DNA of 16,905 nt. Origin: Johnsonella ignava ATCC 51276. Lineage in GTDB: Bacteria; Bacillota; Clostridia; Lachnospirales; Lachnospiraceae. The stretch is from positions 30,467-47,371 of the forward strand of contig NZ_JH378829.1 of assembly GCF_000235445.1 (NCBI RefSeq), given 5' to 3'. Position numbers and translations under genes: made by a program. The notes below the pieces were generated by a model. It made no database searches, had not been told where the DNA came from, and worked only from the letters and a program-made list of their open reading frames with translations. The stretch's first letter is position 1. Each line of letters starts with the position of its first letter. Positions 1 to 6,204 of the stretch are shown here, piece by piece.

Positions 1-420
1 TGATACTTTTAAAGCTGTAACTCAAAAATACAATCTGAACGGTGCTATTGTGCATTCTGACAGAGGAAGTCAGTACACTAGCGAAGCATTTAAACAGGTT
101 CTTGCTAATGCAGGAGTTAGTCAAAGTTTAAGCGGAGTCAATCATTGCTTTGATAACTCTAGGATGGAGAGCTTCTTCGCAACGCTCAAGAAGGAACTCC
201 TTTACAGGATTCCAACCTATCGCATGAAAAGAGAAGAAGTAAAAACAATGATCTTCAGGTATGTATTTATATATTACAATCAAAAACGGATATATACATC
301 AAACCCGGATGGACTTCCGCCGGTTATGTATAAGCAGTTGCTGGAGGTTCAACTTCTGGCAGCATAGGAACCATAAACAATTTAGTGAGTTTGAAGACTC
401 TACTTATCTTGACAGTTCCA
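1..420 (+). mobile_element. IS3-family insertion sequence, 3' part only
   Basis: The window opens inside the transposase OrfB of an IS3-family element and runs to its probable right end. The right boundary is inferred. About 50 bases after the OrfB stop the sequence TTGACAGTTCCA ends at 420 with the terminal CA typical of IS3-group ends, and the DNA beyond it no longer looks IS-like. The left half and left inverted repeat lie outside the window, so the boundary and target duplication cannot be confirmed. The copy lies at the left edge of the guaA-associated mobile element, either inside it or replacing part of it. Confidence 0.65.
2..367 (+). CDS. IS3-family transposase OrfB, C-terminal part (rve integrase core)
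   Basis: This is the C-terminal ~121 residues of an IS3-family DDE transposase (OrfB, about 280 residues when complete). The frame is open from base 2, so the gene begins left of the window; a GTG at 50 is internal and not a real start. The visible part holds the second catalytic aspartate in VHSDRGSQYTS and the catalytic glutamate in SRMESFFATLKKELL. It continues with the YNQKRIYTSNPDGLPP segment typical of the family's C-terminus. The protein cuts and joins IS ends. In IS3 elements OrfA and OrfB are joined by a programmed frameshift, but that part is not visible. The C-terminus looks intact, so this copy need not be a dead remnant. Confidence 0.93.
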   Translation, partial: DTFKAVTQKYNLNGAIVHSDRGSQYTSEAFKQVLANAGVSQSLSGVNHCFDNSRMESFFATLKKELLYRIPTYRMKREEVKTMIFRYVFIYYNQKRIYTSNPDGLPPVMYKQLLEVQLLAA

Positions 421-514
421 ATTACCCTTTTTTTGATATGAAAAAGGTAAAGAAAATATATTGATAATCTTGTTCTTCTCCCATATTGCAAATTCCTTTC
501 AAAACAAAAAACTG

Positions 515-529
515 TAATCACGGTGATTA
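515..529. repeat. 15-bp perfect palindrome
   Basis: TAATCAC and GTGATTA flank a single central G, forming a perfect dyad within the gene-free stretch 368-735. It could be a protein-binding operator; it is too small and lacks a T-run for a terminator. No protein assignment is possible from sequence. Confidence 0.5.
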
Positions 530-584
530 TTCTGCACGAATTTTAGTTTTATATTTCGTCTTGATATGGCGAAATAATTAGCGG

Positions 585-700
585 GGTATTAGGGGTGAAA
601 CCCCAATTTTTGCAAAACTCGTTTTTGTGAAAATGCCTAACAAGCGGGCAATGTTACAACACGAAGTGGGATCACATTTCCCTATGCTTGCTAAGACATA
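585..700. other. Hairpin-rich non-coding region, candidate oriT
   Basis: Three foldback structures lie in a row in DNA without a credible gene. GGGGT-GAA-ACCCC is at 592-604, and CAAAAC-TC-GTTTTTG is near 613-627. A long imperfect inverted repeat pairs 636-653 (CCTAACAAGC and GGGCAATG) with 675-695 (CATTTCCC and GCTTGCTAAG), enclosing a small CAC-GAA-GTG hairpin at 660-668. Such clusters next to mobilization genes are typical of transfer origins or single-strand replication origins. The oriT assignment is inferred from the neighbouring MobC-like and RepA-like genes. No nick site could be recognised, and the matching relaxase is not in the window. Confidence 0.45.
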
Positions 701-735
701 AAATAGCTATAATTTCGGGCTAAATTATTCTACAC

Positions 736-981
736 TTACCTTTTGATTTTTGCCTGTATAAATTCTAAATCTCCCATGAATGGAGTACCAACTAAATACC
801 ATTCACCACCATTTCTTTCCCATGCCATTTCTATTCTTGTGTCTACCCATTCTTCGTCAACAAGAACCTGCAAACATTCTCCACAATGAAAGCCATCATG
901 CTCCCATAAGTCATCGACTAAAAGTCCGTACCGATTGTTTTCAGAATTATATCCTAATCGTCCCTGTATTACTTCTGCCAT
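736..981 (-). CDS. DUF5348-like small protein of mobile elements
   Basis: An 81-residue soluble, acidic protein with many aromatic residues and no membrane segment or signal peptide. It opens with MAEVIQGRLGYNSENNRYGL and ends in basic residues. From its size, its GRLGYN..NRYGL opening and the central W-E-R-N-G-x-W-Y-L-V pattern I assign it to the DUF5348 type, common in Firmicutes integrative elements and of unknown function; this is recalled, not searched. The ATG at 981 is preceded by GGAGG at a spacing of nine bases. It is the last gene of the minus-strand element operon, downstream of the RepA-like gene, and is followed by the hairpin cluster at 585-700. It may assist transfer or replication, but nothing in the sequence proves this. 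Confidence 0.75.
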   Translation of the reverse strand: MAEVIQGRLGYNSENNRYGLLVDDLWEHDGFHCGECLQVLVDEEWVDTRIEMAWERNGGEWYLVGTPFMGDLEFIQAKIKR

Positions 982-1023
982 TTCATTTTTCCTCCATTCT
1001 TTTTTCTTTTACCGCTTGCTTTT

Positions 1024-1043
1024 TATAAGCAATAAAAGGGAAA
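1024..1043 (-). repeat. Leader repeat copy A, upstream of DUF5348 gene
   Basis: The 20-bp motif TATAAGCAAYAAAAGGGAAA (plus-strand reading) occurs here and again at 2156-2175 with 19 of 20 identities. Each copy lies about 45-65 bases upstream of the start codon of the next minus-strand gene. On the minus strand this copy is followed by a TTGCTT/AAGCAA hairpin (1016-1032). The conserved placement suggests a shared leader or regulatory element; the function is unknown. Confidence 0.6.
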
Positions 1044-1077
1044 ATACTCCCTGTGTCGGTCAACAAATGAAGAAGGT

Positions 1078-1111
1078 AACACCGCAAAAGTTGGGGGACT
1101 TTTGCGGTGTT
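1078..1111. repeat. Perfect 14-bp stem-loop between repA-like and DUF5348 genes
   Basis: AACACCGCAAAAGT (1078-1091) and ACTTTTGCGGTGTT (1098-1111) form a perfect 14-bp stem with a six-base G-rich loop. No T-run follows on either strand, so it is not a standard terminator. A second copy of the right-arm core, TTTGCGGTGTT, follows at 1124-1134 and could pair with the left arm instead, allowing two alternative folds. A 38-codon ATG frame crosses the stem on the minus strand from about 1140 to 1023; I do not call it as a gene. Confidence 0.7.
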
Positions 1112-1147
1112 TATCCCCCATGGTTTGCGGTGTTGCCATGTTCTTTT

Positions 1148-2107
1148 TTACTCCATTTTCCAAAGCCATGCCACACCATTTTTTATGGATTTAACTCCTA
1201 ATTCACGCTTTACATTCTCAACGGTTCTTTTTGATACTCCTATTACTTTTGCCTGTGCGAAAATAGAAGAAACTGGTACTTCTTTCCCATTACTAAGTAT
1301 CTTTTTCAAAAATTCTTCTGCCGCCTTATGCTTATCTCTGCCTGCAAACCCTGAAAGAAGTTCATCAGCTGAAATATCATATTCCCCAAGCCAAGTAAAA
1401 CCATTTTCATCTAATCGAAAAGCCATTGTACTGCCCTCAGCCGCGAGATTACACTTAATCTGTGCCACTGCACGAATTGTGCTATCATCTGGAACTCTTG
1501 CTACCAACAGTACACTTCGTGCTATTGCAAAGAAATCAATCGAGCCGATACCGCGATATGCCGCCTTTGCCCCACTACCTTTATTCATGTGACCAATCAA
1601 GATAACTGCACAACCTGTACGCTCCGCCATAGCCCCTAACTTCTTTGTCATTTCTCTTGCTTCATTCGCACGGTTCATATCCACTCTATCACCTAAGTAC
1701 GCCTGCAATGGGTCAAGAATAAGTAACTTTGCTTTCGTTTCTCTCAATGCTTCCTCCAAACGCTCATCATCCATATAAAGGGATTTTTCACTATCATCAA
1801 TAACCTTTACTCTGGAACAGTCAGCTCCTGCCGCCATTAGTCGTGGCTTTACCGTATCAGCCAACCCGTCCTCTGCCGTTTGATAAACGACATTTACAGG
1901 GCTTGTCTGTATAAGATTACCTGCTTCATCAAAACATTTACCTTGCGTTAGCAACGAAGCTAACCAAAGTGAGAAAGTCGTTTTTCCCTCACCGGGGTCA
2001 CCTTGAACGATTGTTAGTTTGCCAAACGGAATGTAAGGCTTCCAAAGCCATTTAATTTCCTCTGCTTGCACAGTATCCATGCTGATGATTTTTAGTTTGC
2101 TTTCCAT
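1148..2107 (-). CDS. RepA-like AAA+ ATPase/helicase of mobile element
   Basis: A 319-residue RecA-fold ATPase of the RepA/AAA_25 type, used by plasmids and integrative elements as a replicative helicase. The Walker A motif GDPGEGKT is at residues 36-43, and Walker B is LLILDP around 128-133. A sensor-like ILIGHMNK follows, then the RepA-type segment YRGIGSIDFFAIARSVLLV. The C-terminal ~50 residues look like a winged-helix DNA-binding domain (VSSIFAQAKVIGVSKRTVENVKRELG). The start is the ATG at 2107, eleven bases after the first G of GGAGG; the open frame extends to 2215 but that extension has no ribosome site. It lies between the MobC-like gene and the DUF5348 gene. It probably unwinds DNA during element replication or transfer, working with an initiator or relaxase not visible here. 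Confidence 0.87.
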   Translation of the reverse strand: MESKLKIISMDTVQAEEIKWLWKPYIPFGKLTIVQGDPGEGKTTFSLWLASLLTQGKCFDEAGNLIQTSPVNVVYQTAEDGLADTVKPRLMAAGADCSRVKVIDDSEKSLYMDDERLEEALRETKAKLLILDPLQAYLGDRVDMNRANEAREMTKKLGAMAERTGCAVILIGHMNKGSGAKAAYRGIGSIDFFAIARSVLLVARVPDDSTIRAVAQIKCNLAAEGSTMAFRLDENGFTWLGEYDISADELLSGFAGRDKHKAAEEFLKKILSNGKEVPVSSIFAQAKVIGVSKRTVENVKRELGVKSIKNGVAWLWKME

Positions 2108-2155
2108 TTCAGACCTCCATTTTTGTATTGTATTTAGAAGCCCGCTGTGATAAGA

Positions 2156-2175
2156 TATAAGCAACAAAAGGGAAA
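2156..2175 (-). repeat. Leader repeat copy B, upstream of repA-like gene
   Basis: This is the second copy of the 20-bp motif described at 1024-1043, one base different. It sits 49-68 bases before the repA-like start codon, matching the placement of copy A before the DUF5348 gene. Confidence 0.6.
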
Positions 2176-2193
2176 TATCCATCAAAGCAGGCG

Positions 2194-2219
2194 GCTCTTG
2201 TATTTGCAGATACAAGGGC
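2194..2219 (-). repeat. Stem-loop between mobC-like and repA-like genes
   Basis: GCTCTTGTAT and ATACAAGGGC pair over ten bases with one mismatch around the loop TTGCAG, directly after the mobC-like stop codon. It lacks a T-run on the minus strand. An RNA-processing or attenuation hairpin is more likely than a full terminator. Confidence 0.5.
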
Positions 2220-2220
2220 T

Positions 2221-2583
2221 TTATTCTTTTGTTTTTAATTCATCTGCTGTAACCATATACGGCATTTTATCTCTTTCCATCAACTCCAGAAGTTGCTTTA
2301 GAATAGCTCTACAGTCCTCTAAAACCGTTATATCCGTATTGATGGCATTATTCTCCATTTTTTCTATTTGTTCCCTTAAACGACGAATTTCAATGCTTAA
2401 ACGGTCACTCTGGTATTTACCGACCACAATATTTAATTGCTGATGAAGTAATGATTGTATATAATAATGTCCTTTCGGCATACCACTAATTTTGATACGT
2501 GCTTCAATCTCCCGACGTTCTTCTGGTGTTGCACGGAAGCATACCCTCTGATTGCGCAAGCGATTTTTATCAAGTCCGCTCAC
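2221..2583 (-). CDS. MobC-like relaxosome accessory protein (RHH)
   Basis: A 120-residue protein whose N-terminal half fits the ribbon-helix-helix MobC family. A short strand RVCFRATPEER is followed by helices in IEARIKISGMPKGHYYIQSLL, as in relaxosome accessory proteins that bind oriT and help the relaxase nick it. The C-terminal half is predicted coiled coil (IEIRRLREQIEKMENN and onward). The start is a GTG at 2583 that overlaps the integrase stop by one base (TAGTG), preceded by AGGAGGG, so translation is probably coupled to the integrase. A plain RHH transcriptional regulator is the main alternative. The relaxase partner is not in the window. Confidence 0.75.
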   Translation of the reverse strand: MSGLDKNRLRNQRVCFRATPEERREIEARIKISGMPKGHYYIQSLLHQQLNIVVGKYQSDRLSIEIRRLREQIEKMENNAINTDITVLEDCRAILKQLLELMERDKMPYMVTADELKTKE

Positions 2584-3653
2584 TACAAACCCTCCTTATA
2601 CTCTGTATCAAGCCTGTCAGCAAGCTTTTTCTGTTTATCTGGATATAGATGTGAGTACGTATTTAGCGTTGTTTCAATTTTTTCATGTCCCAAGCGATTG
2701 GCTATTTTTAATGGCGAAAATCCCATTTCCACAAGCATGGAAGCATGACTATGGCGTAAATCGTGTAGCCGTATACGCTTTACCCCGCTTTCTCTAATGC
2801 CTCTCTGCATTTCATGTTCCAGATAGTATTTTGTTATTGTAAATAACCTGTCCTTATTCTTTGGTTGATATATACCACTTATATAATCTTGTAAATCTAT
2901 CACAAGAAACTGCGGTATTGTGATAACCCTCTTGCTTTTAGGTGTTTTAGGCTCTGTAATGATATCCTTTCCGCTTAGTCGCTGATAGGATTTGTTAATA
3001 CTTATCGTCCGCTTTTCAAAGTCCACATCTCCAACCGTAAGAGCCAGTAATTCACCCAGACGCATTCCCGTCCAATACAAGGTCATAAATGCCATATAGG
3101 ATTGATGCTTGTTCATAATACTATCTACAAAATCAGAGAACTCCTGTTTTGTCCAAAACTGCATTTCCTCCGCATTGCTCTTGCCCATGCTTCCTGCTTT
3201 TTGACACGAATTGTTTGGCAAATTATAATACTTAACAGCATAATTAAATATTGCCGCTACTTGATTATTTATCGTTTTAAGGTATGTTGCCGCATATCCT
3301 TGTTGCATGAGTTCATTCCGCCATTTTCTAATATCTGGGGCTTTTATTTCATTCATTTTTAACTTTCCAAAATACGGAAGTACCTTTAAGTCAATAATAT
3401 ATTTTTTTGTGCGCATAGTATGTTCTCTTAGTCGCGTTTCCATATCCGCATAGTAGATTTTCAAAAAATCCTCAAATAGCATATTAAAATCTGCCTGTTG
3501 AGTTACAAGGAACTGACGCAACCATTCTTCTGCTTCTCTCTTTGTGGCAAATCCACGCTTCATTGATTTTTTTCTATTGCCTTGCCAATCCGTATAGCGG
3601 TACTGGATAAGCCACTTTCCTGTTTTAGGGTCTTTCTCTGCTTTTGCAGCCAT
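2583..3653 (-). CDS. int: Site-specific tyrosine recombinase (integrase)
   Basis: A 356-residue phage/Tn916-type integrase that excises and integrates the element. Domains in order: an N-terminal arm-binding region (residues 1-55, KWLIQYRYTDWQGNRKKS), a SAM-like core-binding domain (about 60-150), and a catalytic domain (165-345). All catalytic residues are visible: R198 in TGMRLGE, K236 in TEPKTPKSKR, H297 and R300 in LHDLRH, H323 in RLGH, and the nucleophile Y333 in LNTYSH. The ATG at 3653 follows AAGGAG at a good spacing. It is the second gene of the minus-strand operon, 12 bases after the excisionase-like gene and overlapping the mobC-like gene. Proximity to the guaA 3' end suggests that is its target, but site preference cannot be read from the protein. 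Confidence 0.96.
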   Translation of the reverse strand: MAAKAEKDPKTGKWLIQYRYTDWQGNRKKSMKRGFATKREAEEWLRQFLVTQQADFNMLFEDFLKIYYADMETRLREHTMRTKKYIIDLKVLPYFGKLKMNEIKAPDIRKWRNELMQQGYAATYLKTINNQVAAIFNYAVKYYNLPNNSCQKAGSMGKSNAEEMQFWTKQEFSDFVDSIMNKHQSYMAFMTLYWTGMRLGELLALTVGDVDFEKRTISINKSYQRLSGKDIITEPKTPKSKRVITIPQFLVIDLQDYISGIYQPKNKDRLFTITKYYLEHEMQRGIRESGVKRIRLHDLRHSHASMLVEMGFSPLKIANRLGHEKIETTLNTYSHLYPDKQKKLADRLDTEYKEGL

Positions 3654-3665
3654 TAGCTATCTCCT

Positions 3666-3854
3666 TTACACTCCAAATCCGTACCATTTCTTTTCGATAT
3701 AGCGGCGTGGACATTTCCCTGCAACCGTAATATAGCCTTGCTTTTTTAAATCTGCATTGAGTTCACGAATAATTTTATATGCCTGTCCAACCGATATTCC
3801 GAGTTTTTCAGAAAGTTCAGTTGCAGTAATATAAGTTTTTTCTTGAGTGTTCAT
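3666..3854 (-). CDS. Excisionase-like small HTH DNA-binding protein
   Basis: A 62-residue basic protein with a helix-turn-helix at about residues 9-32 (ITATELSEKLGISVGQAYKIIREL) and a short C-terminal wing (GKCPRRYIEKKWYG). Its size, position directly before the integrase, and first place in the operon fit an excisionase or recombination directionality factor. The family is only inferred from these traits. The ATG at 3854 follows AAAGGAG. It is transcribed from a near-consensus promoter at 3902-3930 and faces a divergent Cro/CI-type repressor, an arrangement typical for switching between integrated and excised states. It could alternatively be a regulator of the operon. Confidence 0.7.
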   Translation of the reverse strand: MNTQEKTYITATELSEKLGISVGQAYKIIRELNADLKKQGYITVAGKCPRRYIEKKWYGFGV

Positions 3855-3882
3855 ATTATTTCTCCTTTCTTTGCGACACTTA

Positions 3883-3927
3883 TGTGACTGTTTGTATTTA
3901 TATTTTACCAGTCCTTTTTGTGACTGT
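3883..3927. promoter_or_regulatory. Candidate repressor operators in xis/repressor control region
   Basis: The nonamer TGTGACTGT occurs twice in direct orientation, at 3883-3891 and 3919-3927, 36 bases apart. The first lies just downstream of the operon -10 box and the second overlaps its -35 box. The second is also half of an inverted repeat, CAGTC (3909-3913) with GACTG (3922-3926). The placement fits repression of the xis-int operon by the divergent Cro/CI protein; binding is inferred. Confidence 0.6.
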
Positions 3928-3930
3928 CAA
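3902..3930 (-). promoter_or_regulatory. Promoter of xis-int-mobC-repA operon
   Basis: On the minus strand TTGACA (3930-3925) and TAAAAT (3907-3902) are separated by exactly 17 bases, a near-consensus sigma-A promoter. It reads toward the excisionase-like gene whose start is at 3854. Confidence 0.85.
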
Positions 3931-3937
3931 TAAACTA

Positions 3938-3966
3938 TTTAATTTGCTCTCAAAATATGGTAGAAT
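3938..3966 (+). promoter_or_regulatory. Extended -10 promoter of the repressor gene
   Basis: TAGAAT at 3961-3966 is preceded by TG at 3958-3959, giving an extended -10 element. A weak -35 (TTTAAT, 3938-3943) lies 17 bases upstream. It reads into the plus-strand repressor with a very short leader. Confidence 0.6.
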
Positions 3967-3990
3967 TGTAATGGTGAGGTGATACATTCG

Positions 3991-4533
3991 ATGACGATAA
4001 ATGAAAAAATTAAATGCTTTCGCACATTAAAAAATATGACCCAAAAAGCATTGGGGGAAGCAACAGGGATTGGGGAAGCGACAATTCGTAAATATGAATT
4101 GGGAATAAGAAATCCAAAGCCTGCACAAATAAAAAAGATTGCACAGGCTTTGGATGTTGGAGAAAATATATTTTTTGATATTCCACTAGCAACATTGGAT
4201 ATTGCTACTGCTGGAGAAGCTGCTTCTTTATTACTGTTATTAGAAAATAAACTTGGAGCCTCATATTCCTTTTCCAGATTAAAAAACGGTGATATAGATA
4301 CAAAAACTCTTTCTATTCATTTTGAAAATGAAACTGTCAACAAACTATTGGCACGCTGGATTTCCGATTGTCAAATAAGTCAAAATGGCAAGTCTTTTAT
4401 TACACGACATAGCGATAATATATCCGACAGTGATAAGACCGCCTTGGAAATACATTCACAGGTTATCCTAGAAGAAACAAAGCAATCTATTACATCCAAT
4501 CAGACTTTGTTATCCGATAGCATTGACAAATAA
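3991..4533 (+). CDS. Cro/CI-family repressor of the mobile element
   Basis: A 180-residue protein with an N-terminal HTH_3 domain (residues 5-60) in which KNMTQKALGEATGIGEATIRKYE matches the Cro/CI helix-turn-helix. The remaining ~120 residues have no recognisable catalytic motif. I see no S24 peptidase Ser-Lys pair and no metallopeptidase HExxH, so self-cleavage is not indicated. The ATG at 3991 follows GAGGTGAT at about eight bases and is preferred over the in-frame GTG at 3979. The gene is divergent from the xis-int operon and the intergenic space holds paired nonamer repeats, so it most likely represses excision. It reads toward guaA and ends at the stem-loop 4573-4605. Confidence 0.88.
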   Translation: MTINEKIKCFRTLKNMTQKALGEATGIGEATIRKYELGIRNPKPAQIKKIAQALDVGENIFFDIPLATLDIATAGEAASLLLLLENKLGASYSFSRLKNGDIDTKTLSIHFENETVNKLLARWISDCQISQNGKSFITRHSDNISDSDKTALEIHSQVILEETKQSITSNQTLLSDSIDK

Positions 4534-4534
4534 A

Positions 4535-4556
4535 ATTTGTACTCATTTTGTACTCA
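4535..4556 (+). repeat. Tandem 11-bp repeats near the element end
   Basis: TTTGTACTCA occurs at 4536-4545 and 4547-4556, each preceded by A or T, giving two tandem 11-bp units. Short direct repeats of this kind beside an attachment site often serve as arm-type integrase sites. The role is inferred. Confidence 0.55.
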
Positions 4557-4572
4557 AACCGCATAGAAAAAC

Positions 4573-4605
4573 GCCATAAACCCTTGTATTTACTGGGTTC
4601 ATGGC
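4573..4605. terminator. Bidirectional rho-independent terminator (repressor / guaA)
   Basis: GCCATAAACCC (4573-4583) pairs with GGGTTCATGGC (4595-4605) with one mismatch around an 11-base loop. A T-rich tail follows on the plus strand (ATTATTTTATTT) and GTTTTTC on the minus strand. It can end both the repressor transcript and guaA, whose stop lies 10 bases away. Confidence 0.85.
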
Positions 4606-4640
4606 ATTATTTTATTTATTCCAACTCAATCGTCCCCGGT
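4606..4640. other. Probable attachment junction at guaA 3' end
   Basis: The last codons of guaA border the element directly, and the 3' end of guaA is a recognised target of tyrosine-recombinase islands in Firmicutes. The crossover core should lie within the guaA 3' end and recur at the far element end. No second copy is visible at the left side, so the core cannot be delimited. Confidence 0.45.
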
Positions 4641-6169
4641 GGTTTTCCCGTCAAATCATATACTACACGATTTACTTGATTTACTTCATTAATTATCCTG
4701 CTTGTAATCCTGCACAAGACCTCCCAGGGTATCTCAGCCGCTTCTGCAGTCATAAAATCTATAGTATTTACCGCTCTCAAGGCAACCGCATAATCATAGG
4801 TTCTCTCATCTCCCATGACACCTACACTTTTCATATTTGTAAGTGCTGCAAAATACTGCCCTATCTTTCTTGAAAGCCCCGCTTTTTCAATTTCCTCACG
4901 GTAGATGGCATCCGCATTTTGCAATATATCTACCTTTTCCGGAGTTACCTCACCTATTATCCTTATACCAAGTCCGGGACCTGGGAAAGGCTGACGAAAT
5001 ACAAGATTTTCAGGTATACCCAGCTCAAGACCGACTTTCCTTACCTCATCCTTAAACAAATCTCTCAACGGCTCTATAATTTCCTTAAAATCAACATGTT
5101 CAGGTAAGCCTCCTACATTGTGATGTGATTTTATAACAGCACTTTCACCACCAAACCCGCTTTCAACAACATCAGGATATATAGTTCCCTGTACAAGAAA
5201 ATCGACTTCACCTATTTTTTTTGCCTCTTCTTCAAATACATGTATAAATTCCTCTCCTATTATTTTTCGCTTCTTCTCAGGATCTGTAACGCCCTTCAAT
5301 TTATTATAAAACCTTTGTTTCGCATCTATCCTTATAAAATTCAGTTTATAAGGTCCATTCGGACCGAATACGGATTCAACCTCATCAGCCTCATTTTTCC
5401 TTAAAAGCCCGTGGTCAACAAAAACACAGGTAAGCCTTGTTCCTATAGCACGGCTCATCATAACGGCAGCCACTGATGAATCTACGCCGCCTGAAAGTGC
5501 ACATAAAGCTCTGCCTCCTGCAACCTTTTCCTTTATACCTTTTACTGCTTCTTCGGCAAATGTATCCATGCGCCAATTTCCTGAACAGCCGCATATATCC
5601 CTTAAAAAATTCTTTATCATCATGCCGCCGTATTCAGTATGCAAAACCTCAGCATGAAACTGAAGTGCGTAAAGGCGTTTTTCATTATTTTCTGCTGCCG
5701 CAACAGGGCAGTCTTCTGAATGTGCAGTTATCTCAAAACCCTGTGCAACCTTTTTTATATAATCAAAATGGCTCATCCAACATATTGTAGGTGAATCTAT
5801 ACCTTTAAATATAGGACTTGATGTATTGTCAATAAATACCTCCGTCTTGCCGTATTCCCTTATCTGCGCAGGTCCTACGCTTCCTCCAAGTAGGTGCATC
5901 ATAAGCTGTGCACCGTAACATAATCCAAGTACGGGTATTCCCATAGAAAAAAGTTCCGTGCTGTAAGTCGCAGCATTTTTGTCATAACAGCTGCTAGGGC
6001 CTCCTGTAAGTATAATCCCCTTTGGAGAAAGCTTTCTTATAACATCAAGCTCCGTTCTGTATGAAAAAATCTCACAATATACATTGTTCTCTCGTACTCT
6101 CCTTGCGATAAGCTGGTTATACTGCCCGCCAAAATCCAAAACCACCACTACTTCTCTCTTTAATTCCAA
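4616..6169 (-). CDS. guaA: GMP synthase (glutamine-hydrolysing)
   Basis: GuaA converts XMP to GMP using ATP and glutamine-derived ammonia in the cytoplasm, the last step of de novo GMP synthesis. The 517-residue protein has the class I amidotransferase domain first: GGPSS, the nucleophile Cys84 in VLGLCYGAQ, and His172 and Glu174 in LQFHAEV (usually FHPEV). The ATP pyrophosphatase domain follows with the PP-loop LSGGVDSS (226-232), then the C-terminal dimerisation domain ending PPGTIELE. The open frame extends to an ATG at 6184, but that ATG lacks a ribosome site and is itself part of ATGGAGG. That GGAGG is well placed for a TTG at 6169, which I prefer; the same layout occurs at dps. It follows uvrA closely and may be cotranscribed. 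The mobile element abuts its 3' end and leaves the C-terminus intact. Confidence 0.96.
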   Translation of the reverse strand: MELKREVVVVLDFGGQYNQLIARRVRENNVYCEIFSYRTELDVIRKLSPKGIILTGGPSSCYDKNAATYSTELFSMGIPVLGLCYGAQLMMHLLGGSVGPAQIREYGKTEVFIDNTSSPIFKGIDSPTICWMSHFDYIKKVAQGFEITAHSEDCPVAAAENNEKRLYALQFHAEVLHTEYGGMMIKNFLRDICGCSGNWRMDTFAEEAVKGIKEKVAGGRALCALSGGVDSSVAAVMMSRAIGTRLTCVFVDHGLLRKNEADEVESVFGPNGPYKLNFIRIDAKQRFYNKLKGVTDPEKKRKIIGEEFIHVFEEEAKKIGEVDFLVQGTIYPDVVESGFGGESAVIKSHHNVGGLPEHVDFKEIIEPLRDLFKDEVRKVGLELGIPENLVFRQPFPGPGLGIRIIGEVTPEKVDILQNADAIYREEIEKAGLSRKIGQYFAALTNMKSVGVMGDERTYDYAVALRAVNTIDFMTAEAAEIPWEVLCRITSRIINEVNQVNRVVYDLTGKPPGTIELE

Positions 6170-6204
6170 GACTTTTTCCTCCATTGACTTATATTTAATT
6201 TATT

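Larger units (their letters stand above)
421..4615. mobile_element. Mobilizable/integrative element (partial) abutting guaA 3' end
   Basis: Between the IS3 end and the guaA stop codon lies a compact module with the hallmarks of an integrative mobilizable element: tyrosine integrase, excisionase-like protein, Cro/CI repressor, MobC-like accessory protein, RepA-type ATPase and a DUF5348-like protein. The right edge is inferred from the abutment to the guaA 3' end, a known integration site for tyrosine-recombinase islands in Firmicutes. The left edge is not visible: no copy of the guaA 3' end is seen at 421-735. No relaxase gene is present in the window, so the element is probably larger and extends left beyond the IS3 copy, or it is truncated. 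Confidence 0.72.

Noticed and set aside
1023..1140. 38-codon minus-strand gene across the perfect hairpin
   Set aside because: The ribosome site is weak and overlaps the repA-like stop, and coding potential is confounded by the stem; kept as a finding only.
1107..1592. 161-residue plus-strand frame antisense to the RepA-like gene
   Set aside because: The minus strand has the Walker motifs and a good ribosome site; the plus frame has neither.
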